From Variovorax paradoxus (GTDB lineage: Bacteria; Pseudomonadota; Gammaproteobacteria; Burkholderiales; Burkholderiaceae_C): a stretch of DNA of 64,000 nucleotides. The stretch is from contig NZ_JXQQ01000044.1 of the NCBI RefSeq assembly GCF_000834655.1, positions 1 through 64,000 on the forward strand, written 5' to 3'. Below the pieces are notes generated by a model. That model saw only the letters and a program-made list of their open reading frames with translations, ran no database searches and had not been told where the DNA came from. A program made the position numbers and the translations under genes. Shown in pieces: positions 8,758-16,993 of the stretch (position 1 is its first letter; every line of letters begins with the position of its first letter).

Positions 8758-9268
8758 TGCTTGCTTTCTGGGAGGCCGGTGAGCCGCCACGCTGGCGTAA
8801 CTGGTTCATCAATCCGCCGGCGCGGACCATGTCCATGAGGAATCCGGGCACGGGCTCGCAGGCCAGCCGTGCACCGCGGGGCGAGACGACGGCGGGCGCC
8901 GTGGTGTCCAGGGCAATGCGGTCGCCCTCGGCCAGCGTCTCGGCCTCGGCACACGTCAGGAGCAGCAGGCCGAGGTTGAAGGCGTTGCGGAAGTAGAGCC
9001 CGCTGTACGAAGGCGCGATCACCGCCGCCACGCCCAGTTGCACGAGCACGGCCGCGGCCTGCTCCCGCGAGGAGCCGATGCCGAAGTTCGGGCCGGCCAC
9101 GATCACGTCGCCCGGCCGCACCTCGCCTGCGAACTCGGGGCGAACGGCCTCCAGGCAGTGCTTGGCGATGATGTCGATGCCGTGCTTCATCGCATGGCCC
9201 GGCGCGAGCGCGTCGGTGTCGACGTCGGCGCCCAGGCGCCAGACACGGTGCAGGGTCTGGCCGTTCAT
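8750..9268 (-). CDS. Aconitase-family hydratase, small (swivel) subunit
   Basis: A 172-residue homologue of the 3-isopropylmalate dehydratase small subunit (LeuD) and related HACN/dimethylmaleate hydratase subunits. The swivel-domain signature GPNFGIGSSREQAA is at about residues 60-73. It pairs with the large subunit encoded immediately upstream (ATGA overlap). Because it sits in a catabolic operon beside hydantoinase and lyase genes, a leucine role is unlikely. It probably hydrates an unsaturated diacid made in the pathway. Confidence 0.88.
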   Translation of the reverse strand: MNGQTLHRVWRLGADVDTDALAPGHAMKHGIDIIAKHCLEAVRPEFAGEVRPGDVIVAGPNFGIGSSREQAAAVLVQLGVAAVIAPSYSGLYFRNAFNLGLLLLTCAEAETLAEGDRIALDTTAPAVVSPRGARLACEPVPGFLMDMVRAGGLMNQLRQRGGSPASQKASNV

Positions 9269-10557
9269 GCGAGCACCTCGCGCGGATCGGTCACGCAGCC
9301 GCGCAATGCGGCGGCGGCCACCGTGTAGGGCGACCCCAGGTAGACCTGCGCGGTCGGCGAGCCCATGCGGCCCTTGAAGTTGCGCGCGGTGGTCGAGATA
9401 ACGGTGACGTCGTCGCCCATCGGATCGCCGTAGCCGGAGCAGGCGCCGCAGGCGGTCGGGAACAGCTCGGCGCCCGCATCCATCAGCACCTGCAGCACGC
9501 CCTCTTCGCGCGCCTGTTCCTGGTCGCGGATGCTGGCGGGCGCCACGATCAGGCGAATGCCGCTGGCCACCTTGTGGCCACGCAGCACCTCTGCGGCGGC
9601 GCGCAGGTCGTCGAGCTTGGCGCCCGTGCAGGCACCGATGTAGGCCACGTCGACGTGCGTGCCCACGTAGCGGCTCACGCCGTGCGCGTTGGCCGGGCTG
9701 TGTGGCGCGGCGACGTAGGGTTCGAGCGTGGAGGCATCGAAGCGATGGTCCGTGAGCGTGGCGTCTTCGTCGGTGAACCACGGCGCCATGTCCACGGGCG
9801 GTGCGCCTGCGCCGGCCAGGAACCCGGCCGTGGTCGCGTCGGGTGCGATCAGCCCGGCTTGTGCGCCCAGTTCGGCGCTCATGTTCGAGAGCGTCATGCG
9901 CTCCTGCATCGACAGCGCGGCCACCGCGGGCCCCGCGAACTCGACCGCCTGGTAGCGCCCGCCGTTCATGCCGAAGCGGCCGATCATGTGCAGCATCATG
10001 TCTTTCGCGGTCACGCCCGTGGGCAGCGTGCCGTCCCACCACATGCGGATGGTCTCGGGCACGCGCAGCCAGATCTGGCCGGTCACCATCACGCCCAGCA
10101 TCTCGGTGCTGCCGATGCCGAACATGTAGGCGCCGAACGCGCCGCCCGTGGGCGAGTGGGAGTCGCCGCCCACGCACAGCATGCCGGGGCGGATGTGGCC
10201 GTGCTGCGGCACCACCACGTGGCAGATGCCCTGGCTGTCGTACACGTGCGGCAACTGCTGGTCGCGTGCCCAGTCGCGCGCGATGCGCACGATGCGACGC
10301 GAGTCGTCGTCGCGCTCGGGCACGTAGTGATCCATGACGAGCACCACGCGCGAGCGGTCCCAGATCTGCGCGCCCAGTTCCTCGAGCATGGGCTTCAGGC
10401 GCCGCGGGCCCGAGGAGTCGTGGAACATCGCCATGTCGACGCCGCAGGTCACGATCTCGCCCACCGACACCCGATCGCGTCCGCTAGCGCGTGCGATGAG
10501 CTTCTGCGCCAGCGTCTGCGCCTGTGTCTGCGCGCGGGTTGGAGCCATCGATGTCAT
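9265..10557 (-). CDS. Aconitase-family hydratase, large (Fe-S) subunit
   Basis: A 430-residue large subunit related to LeuC and archaeal-type homoaconitase/2,3-dimethylmaleate hydratase. It has GGDSHSPTGGAFGAYMFGIG near residue 130. The three [4Fe-4S] ligands are visible as GACTGAKL and the C-x-x-C of TACGACSGYG. NFKGRMGSP matches the substrate-loop NFxGRxG of the family. I used the ATG at 10557, which overlaps the Bug gene stop as ATGA; an ATG at 10548 is an alternative. With the small subunit it would interconvert a 2-hydroxy diacid and its unsaturated form. Confidence 0.88.
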   Translation of the reverse strand: MTSMAPTRAQTQAQTLAQKLIARASGRDRVSVGEIVTCGVDMAMFHDSSGPRRLKPMLEELGAQIWDRSRVVLVMDHYVPERDDDSRRIVRIARDWARDQQLPHVYDSQGICHVVVPQHGHIRPGMLCVGGDSHSPTGGAFGAYMFGIGSTEMLGVMVTGQIWLRVPETIRMWWDGTLPTGVTAKDMMLHMIGRFGMNGGRYQAVEFAGPAVAALSMQERMTLSNMSAELGAQAGLIAPDATTAGFLAGAGAPPVDMAPWFTDEDATLTDHRFDASTLEPYVAAPHSPANAHGVSRYVGTHVDVAYIGACTGAKLDDLRAAAEVLRGHKVASGIRLIVAPASIRDQEQAREEGVLQVLMDAGAELFPTACGACSGYGDPMGDDVTVISTTARNFKGRMGSPTAQVYLGSPYTVAAAALRGCVTDPREVLA

Positions 10558-11510
10558 TCCGGCTTGGCTCCCGAGAACTTGACGACCTTGGCCCAGCGCG
10601 TGATCTCGCTCTGCACGAAGGCGGAGAACTGCTCGGTCGAGTTGCCGACCGGGATCGCACCCTCGGTGTCCAGGCGCTGGCGCATGTCGGCCTGCTGCAG
10701 CGCGTGGCGCGCCGCATCGCCGATCTGCTTGACGCGGTCCGCAGGCATGTGCGCAGGGCCGAAGAGGCCGAACCACGCGCTCGATTCGTAGCCCGGCAGC
10801 GCCTCGGCAATCGCAGGCACGTTCGGAAAGGCAGGCAGCCGCTTGGCCGTGGTCACGCCCAGCGCCTTGAGCTTGCCGGCCTGGATGTGCGCCTTGACGT
10901 TGCCCACGGCCGCGAACATCAGCTGCACCTGGCCGGCAAGCACGTCCTGCACCGCGGGCGACGTGCCCTTGTAGGGAATGTTCACGATGTCCACGCCCGA
11001 CTGCATCTTGAAGGCCTCGCCGGCCATGTGCAGCGAGGAGCCCACCGCGCCGATCGCGAAGTTCAGCTGCCCCGGCTTGGCCTTGGCGAGCGCGATGAGT
11101 TCGCGCACGTCCTTGGCGGGCAGCGACGGGTGCGCCACGAGGATCGACGGCGACGTTGCCACGCAGGTGAGCGCGGTGAAGTCCTTCACCGGGTCGAACG
11201 GCAGCGTCGGGTAGAGCGTGGCGTTGATCGCGTGGCTGGTGAAGCTCATCAGGAGCGTGTTGCCGTCGGGCGCAGCCTTGGCGACCGCATCGGCGGCGAT
11301 GTTGCCGCCCGCGCCGGGACGGTTCTCGACGATGACCGTGCGGCCGAGCGCCGGGCCCATGCTCACGGCGAGCGAGCGCGCGAGCGTGTCGGTCGAGCCG
11401 CCCGCGGGCGCGCCCACGAGGATGCGCACGGGCGCGTTGCCGATCTGTGCGAAGGCGCCGCCGGCCCATGCCGCGGCCAGCGACGAGAGGAGGATGTCGC
11501 GTCTTTTCAT
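10554..11510 (-). CDS. Bug/TctC-family periplasmic solute-binding protein
   Basis: A 318-residue tripartite tricarboxylate transporter receptor (Bug family). A signal peptide with basic start MKRRD, a hydrophobic stretch and AFAQ cleavage region occupies about residues 1-22. Family blocks VGAPAGGSTDTLARSLA, VENRPGAGGNIAADAVA and NIPYKGTSPAVQDVLAGQ follow. GGAGA lies about 6 bases before the ATG. Bug proteins bind small carboxylates or amides. No TctA or TctB membrane partner is in the window, so the protein must use a transporter encoded elsewhere or act as a sensor. Confidence 0.92.
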   Translation of the reverse strand: MKRRDILLSSLAAAWAGGAFAQIGNAPVRILVGAPAGGSTDTLARSLAVSMGPALGRTVIVENRPGAGGNIAADAVAKAAPDGNTLLMSFTSHAINATLYPTLPFDPVKDFTALTCVATSPSILVAHPSLPAKDVRELIALAKAKPGQLNFAIGAVGSSLHMAGEAFKMQSGVDIVNIPYKGTSPAVQDVLAGQVQLMFAAVGNVKAHIQAGKLKALGVTTAKRLPAFPNVPAIAEALPGYESSAWFGLFGPAHMPADRVKQIGDAARHALQQADMRQRLDTEGAIPVGNSTEQFSAFVQSEITRWAKVVKFSGAKPE

Positions 11511-11549
11511 GTGTTGTTCTCCGGGAAAATCGTGGGGTGTTCGCGGGGG

Positions 11550-12260
11550 TCAGAGCCCCAGGTAGGCACGCCGCAGTTCGTCGCTGCCGAGCAATTCGCC
11601 CGGCAGGCCCGAGAAGCGCACGCTGCCGTTCTCCAGCACGTAGGCGCGGTCGGCGATCTCCAGCGACTGGCCCACGTTCTGCTCGACCAGCATCACCGCG
11701 AGGCCGCCGTCGCGCAGGTCGCGGATCAGCGAGAACATCTCTTCCACCAGCAGCGGCGAGAGGCCGAGCGAGGGTTCATCGAGGATCAGCAGCACCGGCT
11801 CGGCCATGAGGCCGCGCGCGATGGCCAGCATCTGCTGCTCGCCGCCGCTCATCGTGCCGGCGTGCTGCGCCATGCGCTCGCGCAGCCGCGGGAAGATGTG
11901 GAACATCTTCTCGACGTTGGCTGCGCGCCGCTCGCGGCCGCGGGTGAAGGAGCCTAGCTCCAGGTTTTCCAGCACGCTCAGGTTGGGAAACACCTTGCGG
12001 CCTTCGGGCACCTGGATGAGGCCAGCCTTCACCACGTCGCGGTAGTGCGCGCCGCTCAGGTCCTTGCCGTCGAAGCGCACCGTGCCGCCCCACGCGGGGC
12101 ACAGGCCGCAGACCATCTTGTTGAGCGTGGACTTGCCCGCGCCGTTGCTGCCGAGCAGCGCGACCATCTCGCCGGCGTTCACCTGCAGGTCGACGCCGCG
12201 CAGCACCTCGACGCGGCCGTAGCCGCCGCGCAGGCCCTGGATTTCGAGCAACGCGCTCAT
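11550..12260 (-). CDS. livF: Branched-chain amino acid-type ABC transporter ATP-binding protein (LivF)
   Basis: A 236-residue ABC ATPase. Walker A GSNGAGKST is at residues 37-45, the signature MSGGEQQM near residue 137 and Walker B LLILDEPSLGL near 158. The C-terminal LREAYLGL-like ending is typical of LivF. It forms the ATPase pair with the adjacent LivG (ATGA overlap). In this operon the importer most likely carries the pathway substrate (a cyclic amide or amino-acid-like compound) rather than leucine. Confidence 0.92.
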   Translation of the reverse strand: MSALLEIQGLRGGYGRVEVLRGVDLQVNAGEMVALLGSNGAGKSTLNKMVCGLCPAWGGTVRFDGKDLSGAHYRDVVKAGLIQVPEGRKVFPNLSVLENLELGSFTRGRERRAANVEKMFHIFPRLRERMAQHAGTMSGGEQQMLAIARGLMAEPVLLILDEPSLGLSPLLVEEMFSLIRDLRDGGLAVMLVEQNVGQSLEIADRAYVLENGSVRFSGLPGELLGSDELRRAYLGL

Positions 12261-13018
12261 GCTTGAACTCCCGATGCGGCCTTGCGCAGCCGCGCCGCGG
12301 TGCCATGGCCCAGATAGGCTTCGACGACCCGGTCGTCGGAGGTCACCTGCGCTGGGCTGCCCTCGGCGATCAGCTGGCCCTGCGCGAGCACCCACACGTG
12401 TTCGGCCAGGTGCATCACGGCCTGCATGACGTGCTCGATCATCAGCACGGTGACGCCGCTGTCGGCGATGCCGCGCACCACCGGCATCATCTCGGCGATC
12501 TCCTGGGGGTTGAGGCCGGCGAGCACTTCGTCGAGCAGCAGGAGGCGCGGTTTCGTGGCGAGTGCGCGGGCCAGTTCGAGTCGCTTGCGGCCGGCCACGG
12601 TGAGGTCGGACGCGGGCTTGTCGAGTTGCGGCGCGAGGCCCACGCGCAACGCGACGGCTTCGGCGTTCTGCAACGCCTCGGCGCGGCCGCGCACATGCAG
12701 GTGCGCGCCGACCGCGATGTTCTCGCGCACCGTCTGCGCGGCGAAGGGCTTCACGATCTGGAAGGTGCGGGTCATGCCGAGCGCGGCGTTGCGGTGCGGC
12801 TCGCGGCCGGTGATGTCCTCGCCTGCGAAGCGCACGGTGCCGGTGTCGGGCTTGAGGAAACCCGACATCAGCGCGAACAGCGTGGTCTTGCCCGCGCCGT
12901 TCGGGCCGATCAGCGCGCTCAGGCTGCCTTCGCGCACAGAGAGGCTCACGTTCTGCACGGCCTTCAGGCCGCCAAAGGAGCGCGAGAGGCCGTCGATGGC
13001 CAAGAGGGCTTCAGTCAT
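12257..13018 (-). CDS. livG: Branched-chain amino acid-type ABC transporter ATP-binding protein (LivG)
   Basis: A 253-residue ABC ATPase with Walker A GPNGAGKTT at residues 38-46 and Walker B LLLLDEV. The EHVMQAVM helix after the H-loop is characteristic of LivG. The signature region reads LTVAGRKRLELARAL rather than LSYGxQR, a variant I associate with a subset of LivG proteins. Overlaps livF by 4 bases; its start overlaps the livM end by 8. Confidence 0.92.
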   Translation of the reverse strand: MTEALLAIDGLSRSFGGLKAVQNVSLSVREGSLSALIGPNGAGKTTLFALMSGFLKPDTGTVRFAGEDITGREPHRNAALGMTRTFQIVKPFAAQTVRENIAVGAHLHVRGRAEALQNAEAVALRVGLAPQLDKPASDLTVAGRKRLELARALATKPRLLLLDEVLAGLNPQEIAEMMPVVRGIADSGVTVLMIEHVMQAVMHLAEHVWVLAQGQLIAEGSPAQVTSDDRVVEAYLGHGTAARLRKAASGVQA

Positions 13019-14048
13019 GGCGGCCTCCCTTGGACTTCCACAGCTGCCGCACCGACAGCCCGATGCCCGCGATGCCGCGCGGCACGAAGATGACGATGAG
13101 CACCAGCACCGTGCCATAGATCACCATGTTGATGCCGGGCAGTTCGCCGAAGAGGTTGCGCGTGAGGTCCGACAGCACATGCAGCACCACCGCGCCGAGC
13201 ACCGGCCCCCACATCGTTCCCATGCCACCGACGATGGCCGCGACCAGCGCCTCGATCGACACGGCCGGGCCGTAGGCGATGCCCGCGTCGATGTACTGGA
13301 ACACCTGAACGTAGAAGGCGCCCGCAGCGCCCATGAACGCCGCTGACAGGCCGATGGCCCCGAGCTTCACGCGGAACGGATTGACGCCGACGGCGCGCGC
13401 CGCATCCTCGTTGTCGCGCACCGCCTGCAGGTACGCGCCGAAGCGCCCGTTGCGAAGCCACCAAGTGACGAGCAGCGCCGCGACGACCATCGCGAGCACA
13501 ACCCACAGGTAGCCCGCGCGCGAAGGGAACTGCAGGTTGGCCACCGACTCGCGCAGCGGCACCATGAGCCCGACGCCGCCGCCCGTGAAGTCGACCGACA
13601 GCGCGAGGATGCGGAACACCTCCGCGAAGGCCAGCGTGACCAGCGCGAAGTACGAGCCCTTGAGGCCATAGCGGAAGGTGAGCGCGCCCATGAAGAGCCC
13701 GACGAGCGCGGCGCCGACGATGGCCAGCGGCAGCGCGATCCAGGCGTTGATGCCGCCCTGCAGTTGCGCGATCGCCTGGATGTACGCGCCGGTGCCGAAA
13801 AACAGCGCATGCCCGAACGAGAACTGCCCGCCGAAACCGCCGAGGATGTTCCAGGCCTGCGCGATGAGCGTGGCGTAGAGCGCCATCATCACGAAGTTGA
13901 GCGTGACGCCCGACTTGGTGACAAGCGGCACGCACGCCACCAGCACCGCGAAGAGCGCGATGCCCGCGAGTTGCTTCATGCCCGCGTTCATTCGATAGCC
14001 TCCGCCTTCGGCTTCGGCATTCGCCTTGGGAGCGGCCCGGCGGCTCAT
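13011..14048 (-). CDS. livM: Branched-chain amino acid-type ABC transporter permease (LivM)
   Basis: A 345-residue inner-membrane permease with about nine to ten hydrophobic segments and the family motif GGFGGQFSFGHALFFGTGAY (about residues 70-89). Later blocks include GLKGSYFALVTLAFAEVFR and IEALVAAIVGGMGTMWGPVLGA. The first 20 residues are hydrophilic, and an alternative ATG lies at residue 20. Overlaps livH by ATGA. Confidence 0.92.
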   Translation of the reverse strand: MSRRAAPKANAEAEGGGYRMNAGMKQLAGIALFAVLVACVPLVTKSGVTLNFVMMALYATLIAQAWNILGGFGGQFSFGHALFFGTGAYIQAIAQLQGGINAWIALPLAIVGAALVGLFMGALTFRYGLKGSYFALVTLAFAEVFRILALSVDFTGGGVGLMVPLRESVANLQFPSRAGYLWVVLAMVVAALLVTWWLRNGRFGAYLQAVRDNEDAARAVGVNPFRVKLGAIGLSAAFMGAAGAFYVQVFQYIDAGIAYGPAVSIEALVAAIVGGMGTMWGPVLGAVVLHVLSDLTRNLFGELPGINMVIYGTVLVLIVIFVPRGIAGIGLSVRQLWKSKGGRHD

Positions 14049-14917
14049 GCCTTGGCCCCGAACATGCCCTGGGGCCTGAAGAGCACCACGCCGATGAAGA
14101 TCGCGAAGATGCCGATCTGCCCCAGCGACTCACCGAGGTACAGGCCGCCGAGCGACTCGACGATACCGACGAGGAAGCCGCCGATCAGCGCCCCCACGAA
14201 GCTGCCCATGCCGCCGAGCACGACGATGGTGAAGGCCACCAGCACGAAGCCGCCGCCCACTTGCGGGTTGACGTAGTACGCCGGCAGCAGGAAGCACGCG
14301 GCGGCACCGAGGCACGCGAGGCCGATGCCGAAGCTCATGGCGTAGACATGGTCCACGTCGATGCCCATGAGCTTGGCGCCCTCTTTCTCTTTCGCAACCG
14401 CACGGATGGCGCGCCCGAGGTCGGTGCGGCCCATGATCCAGAACAGGATGCCCGAGACCACGAGCGCACCCGCGAACGCGACCAGCTTGGGCACCGCGAT
14501 CATCGCGGGGCCGATGGCGACGGTGCTGAGCGAATAGGCGGTGTCGATGTTGCGCGTGTCGGACTTGAAGAAAAGCAGCGCGAGGTTTTCCATGACGATG
14601 GCGATGCCCAGCGTGGCGAGCAGGATGTTCTCGTCCTTGCCGTGGCCGGCGCGGTTGATGACCACGCGCTGCAGCGCATAGCCGAGCGCGAACATGCCGA
14701 GCACGACGATGGGCAGCGCGAGGTAGGGGTCGATGCCCAGCCGTTCCTTCAGGAAGTACACCGCGTACAGCGCCAGCATCAGGCTGGCGCCGTGCGCGAA
14801 GTTGATGATGTGCAGGACGCCGTAGATCAGCGTGAGCCCCAGCGCGATCAGTGCGTACACCGCGCCCGTCGTCAGCCCGTTCAGGACCGACGGGAAAAGA
14901 ATGCCGAAATCGAACAT
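14045..14917 (-). CDS. livH: Branched-chain amino acid-type ABC transporter permease (LivH)
   Basis: A 290-residue permease with about eight transmembrane segments. LivH blocks are GLTTGAVYALIALGLTLIYGV near the start, INFAHGASLM, IRAVAKEKEGAKLMGID and a C-terminal GGMGSFVGALIGGFLVGIVESL. It follows the binding-protein gene by 13 bases, so the importer genes are co-transcribed. Confidence 0.93.
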   Translation of the reverse strand: MFDFGILFPSVLNGLTTGAVYALIALGLTLIYGVLHIINFAHGASLMLALYAVYFLKERLGIDPYLALPIVVLGMFALGYALQRVVINRAGHGKDENILLATLGIAIVMENLALLFFKSDTRNIDTAYSLSTVAIGPAMIAVPKLVAFAGALVVSGILFWIMGRTDLGRAIRAVAKEKEGAKLMGIDVDHVYAMSFGIGLACLGAAACFLLPAYYVNPQVGGGFVLVAFTIVVLGGMGSFVGALIGGFLVGIVESLGGLYLGESLGQIGIFAIFIGVVLFRPQGMFGAKA

Positions 14918-14930
14918 CCCGCCTTCCGCC

Positions 14931-16136
14931 TCAGACCGCGCGCAGGGGGAACACCGGGTCCACCTCGCGGTAGTCGCGCGGGATGATGACCTTGATGTCG
15001 TTCTTCACCACCTGCGTCATGAGCGGCTGCGCGCCCTCGTTCTGGCCGTTGACGAACTTGGTCGGGCCGTAGGGCATGAAGTGGTTCGAGAAGGTGCTCT
15101 TCTCCAGCGCATCGACGATGGCCGCGCGCTCGGTGGACTTGGCGCGCTCCAGCGCATCGGCCAGGAGCCACATCGAGGCGTAGGTCATGAAGACCTCGTA
15201 GCTGAAGAACTGGCCCTTGGCCTCCACGCGCTTGCGCAGGTCCTGCGCGCGCTTGTCCTTCGGGTTGAACCAGTGGTTGCAGTCGATGATGCCGTTGGCT
15301 GCGTCCGGAAATTCCTTCACGAACTTGTAGCTCGACGCCGCGCCGCCGAGCACCGAGAAGATCGCCTTGGGCACCACCTTCTGCTGCTGCATGGTGCGCA
15401 CGAGCAGCGCGTACTCGTTGTAGTAGTTGGCCGGGATCACGATGTCGGGGTTGATCGACTTCATGCGCAGCACGATGTTGTTGAAGTCGCGCGTGGGGTT
15501 GGCGTGCTTGACAACTTCCTTCACCTCGAAGCCGTAGCCCGGCAATTCGCGCGAGAGCAGCTGCGCGGTGCCGGCGCCGAAGAGCGACTCCTCGTGGATG
15601 ATCATCACCGTCTTGGCCGGGTTGCCCGCGGCCTTGTTGAGCACCAGCAGGTTGGCCATGGCCACCTCGGTCGACTTCTTGTAGCCGGGGCCGAAGCGGA
15701 AGGTGTTCTTCAGGCCGCGCTCCACGATCTGGTCGGCCACGCCCACGTCCACCACGTGCGGCAGGTTGTACTTGGCCGCGGCCTGCGTGGTGGCCAGACA
15801 AATGGCGGACGCATAGGCGCCCACGATGGCCGAGACGCCGGCTTCGTTCATCTTCTCGACCTCGGCGGCGCCCGCCTGCGGCTGCGACTGCGCATCGCCC
15901 AGCAGGGCCTCAAGCTTCGCGCCGCCGAGCGACTTGATGCCGCCCGCCGCGTTGATGTCCTCGATGGCCATCAGCGCGCCGAGGCGGCACTGCTGGCCCG
16001 AATAGGCCAGCGCGCCGGTGACCGGATGCAGCACGCCGACCTTGACGGTCTTGGGCTGCGCGCCGGCCACGAGCGGGAAGGCGACGGCGGTCGCCAGGGC
16101 GGCGGACTGCGACACGAAACTGCGGCGGTTCTGCAT
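14931..16136 (-). CDS. Liv-type periplasmic substrate-binding protein
   Basis: A 401-residue type I periplasmic binding protein. An N-terminal signal with NRRSF and a hydrophobic core ends near AGAQ (about residue 27). The mature start KTVKVGVLHPVTGALAYSG and the segment AIEDINAAGGIKSLGG are diagnostic. It delivers substrate to LivHMGF encoded just downstream. It belongs to the branch often annotated as urea/amide-type or branched-chain amino acid binding, so the ligand is uncertain. It starts 21 bases after the HutC-family regulator gene. Confidence 0.92.
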   Translation of the reverse strand: MQNRRSFVSQSAALATAVAFPLVAGAQPKTVKVGVLHPVTGALAYSGQQCRLGALMAIEDINAAGGIKSLGGAKLEALLGDAQSQPQAGAAEVEKMNEAGVSAIVGAYASAICLATTQAAAKYNLPHVVDVGVADQIVERGLKNTFRFGPGYKKSTEVAMANLLVLNKAAGNPAKTVMIIHEESLFGAGTAQLLSRELPGYGFEVKEVVKHANPTRDFNNIVLRMKSINPDIVIPANYYNEYALLVRTMQQQKVVPKAIFSVLGGAASSYKFVKEFPDAANGIIDCNHWFNPKDKRAQDLRKRVEAKGQFFSYEVFMTYASMWLLADALERAKSTERAAIVDALEKSTFSNHFMPYGPTKFVNGQNEGAQPLMTQVVKNDIKVIIPRDYREVDPVFPLRAV

Positions 16137-16157
16137 GGTGGGCTTTCCTTTTTCTCT

Positions 16158-16949
16158 TCAGTTGAACTGGGCTGACACGTCTTTGCTGACCCACACCTTC
16201 GCGTCGATGCTGCCCACGCGGGAGAGCTGCATTTCGTAGGTGTAGCGGTCGGGGCGGTAGAGGCCGTGCAGCCACTGCACGGGCCGTTCGTCTTCGTCGT
16301 AGATGAGGCGGCGCACCGCGAGCAGGGCCGAACCGACCGACACGTCGAGGTGCTGCGCAAGCACGTTGTCTGCCAGGCGCGCCGAGATGGTCTGGTGCGC
16401 GCGCCCCACCTTCACGCCCGACTCCTCCAGCAGCACGAGGATCGGCTTCTTGGAGAGCTCGCGGCGGCCGAAGCGGCGCGCGATGGTGTCGGGCACGTAG
16501 GTGGTGATGTGGGAGAGCGGGCCTTCCTTGGTGGAACGCACGCGCACCGCCTTCTGCACCGCGTCGCCCAGCTGCAGCTGCAGCGCCTCGGCCACCTGGG
16601 TGGACGCGGTGATGGTCGCGACCTCGATCACCTTCACCGAGGTGTGCAGGCCCATGGTGACCAGGTTCTCGAGCAGGCCGCGCAGGTTGGCGCGCTCCAG
16701 GTTCTTCGCGCCGGGCGACTCGCCCGCTGCCGGTGGCGGCAATGCGCGCGTGCGCCGGCCGGGGTTGCGTGCGATCAGCCCTTCGGACGCGAGCTGCTCG
16801 AGCGCACGGCGCACCGTGACGCGCGCCACGCCGAACTGCGCCATGAGCGCGAGTTCGCCGGGCAGGCCCTCCGCGAAACGCCCCTCGTGCAACTGCTCAC
16901 GCAGGACCAGATAGATCTGGTGGTACTTCGGCAAAGGCATTTGCGACAT
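16158..16949 (-). CDS. GntR-family (HutC subfamily) transcriptional regulator
   Basis: A 263-residue repressor-type protein. It has an N-terminal winged helix (VARVTVRRALEQLASEGLIARNPGRRT, about residues 40-66) and a UTRA ligand domain in the C-terminal part (YVPDTIARRF...PVQWLHGLYRPDRYTYE). It is the first gene of the operon running to 2117, so it probably controls that operon and itself. Two starts are possible: 16949, with almost no leader if the promoter at 16957-16985 is real, and 16940, with AAAGG ten bases upstream. The inverted repeat over the start region fits autorepression. Confidence 0.92.
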   Translation of the reverse strand: MSQMPLPKYHQIYLVLREQLHEGRFAEGLPGELALMAQFGVARVTVRRALEQLASEGLIARNPGRRTRALPPPAAGESPGAKNLERANLRGLLENLVTMGLHTSVKVIEVATITASTQVAEALQLQLGDAVQKAVRVRSTKEGPLSHITTYVPDTIARRFGRRELSKKPILVLLEESGVKVGRAHQTISARLADNVLAQHLDVSVGSALLAVRRLIYDEDERPVQWLHGLYRPDRYTYEMQLSRVGSIDAKVWVSKDVSAQFN

Positions 16950-16956
16950 GCCTTTG
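16932..16956. promoter_or_regulatory. Inverted repeat over the hutC-type regulator start, candidate operator
   Basis: CAAAGGCAT and ATGCCTTTG form a perfect 9-base inverted repeat separated by 7 bases. It covers both candidate start codons and abuts the -10 region of the promoter proposed at 16957-16985. Position and symmetry fit an autorepressor site; it could also fold in the mRNA. Confidence 0.55.
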
Positions 16957-16985
16957 ATGTTTTTGCAGTTTCAATGTTCTGTCAA
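16957..16985 (-). promoter_or_regulatory. Candidate sigma-70 promoter of the 14-gene operon
   Basis: On the minus strand a perfect TTGACA (-35, plus coordinates 16980-16985) is followed after 17 bases by AAACAT (-10, 16957-16962). The -10 is poor (3 of 6). Transcription would start around 16950, almost at the ATG of the regulator. Confidence 0.45.
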
Positions 16986-16993
16986 TGGGACAT

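Noticed and set aside
8750..10557. Leucine biosynthesis leuCD
   Set aside because: Both subunits match the family, but they lie translationally coupled inside a catabolic operon with no leuA or leuB nearby.
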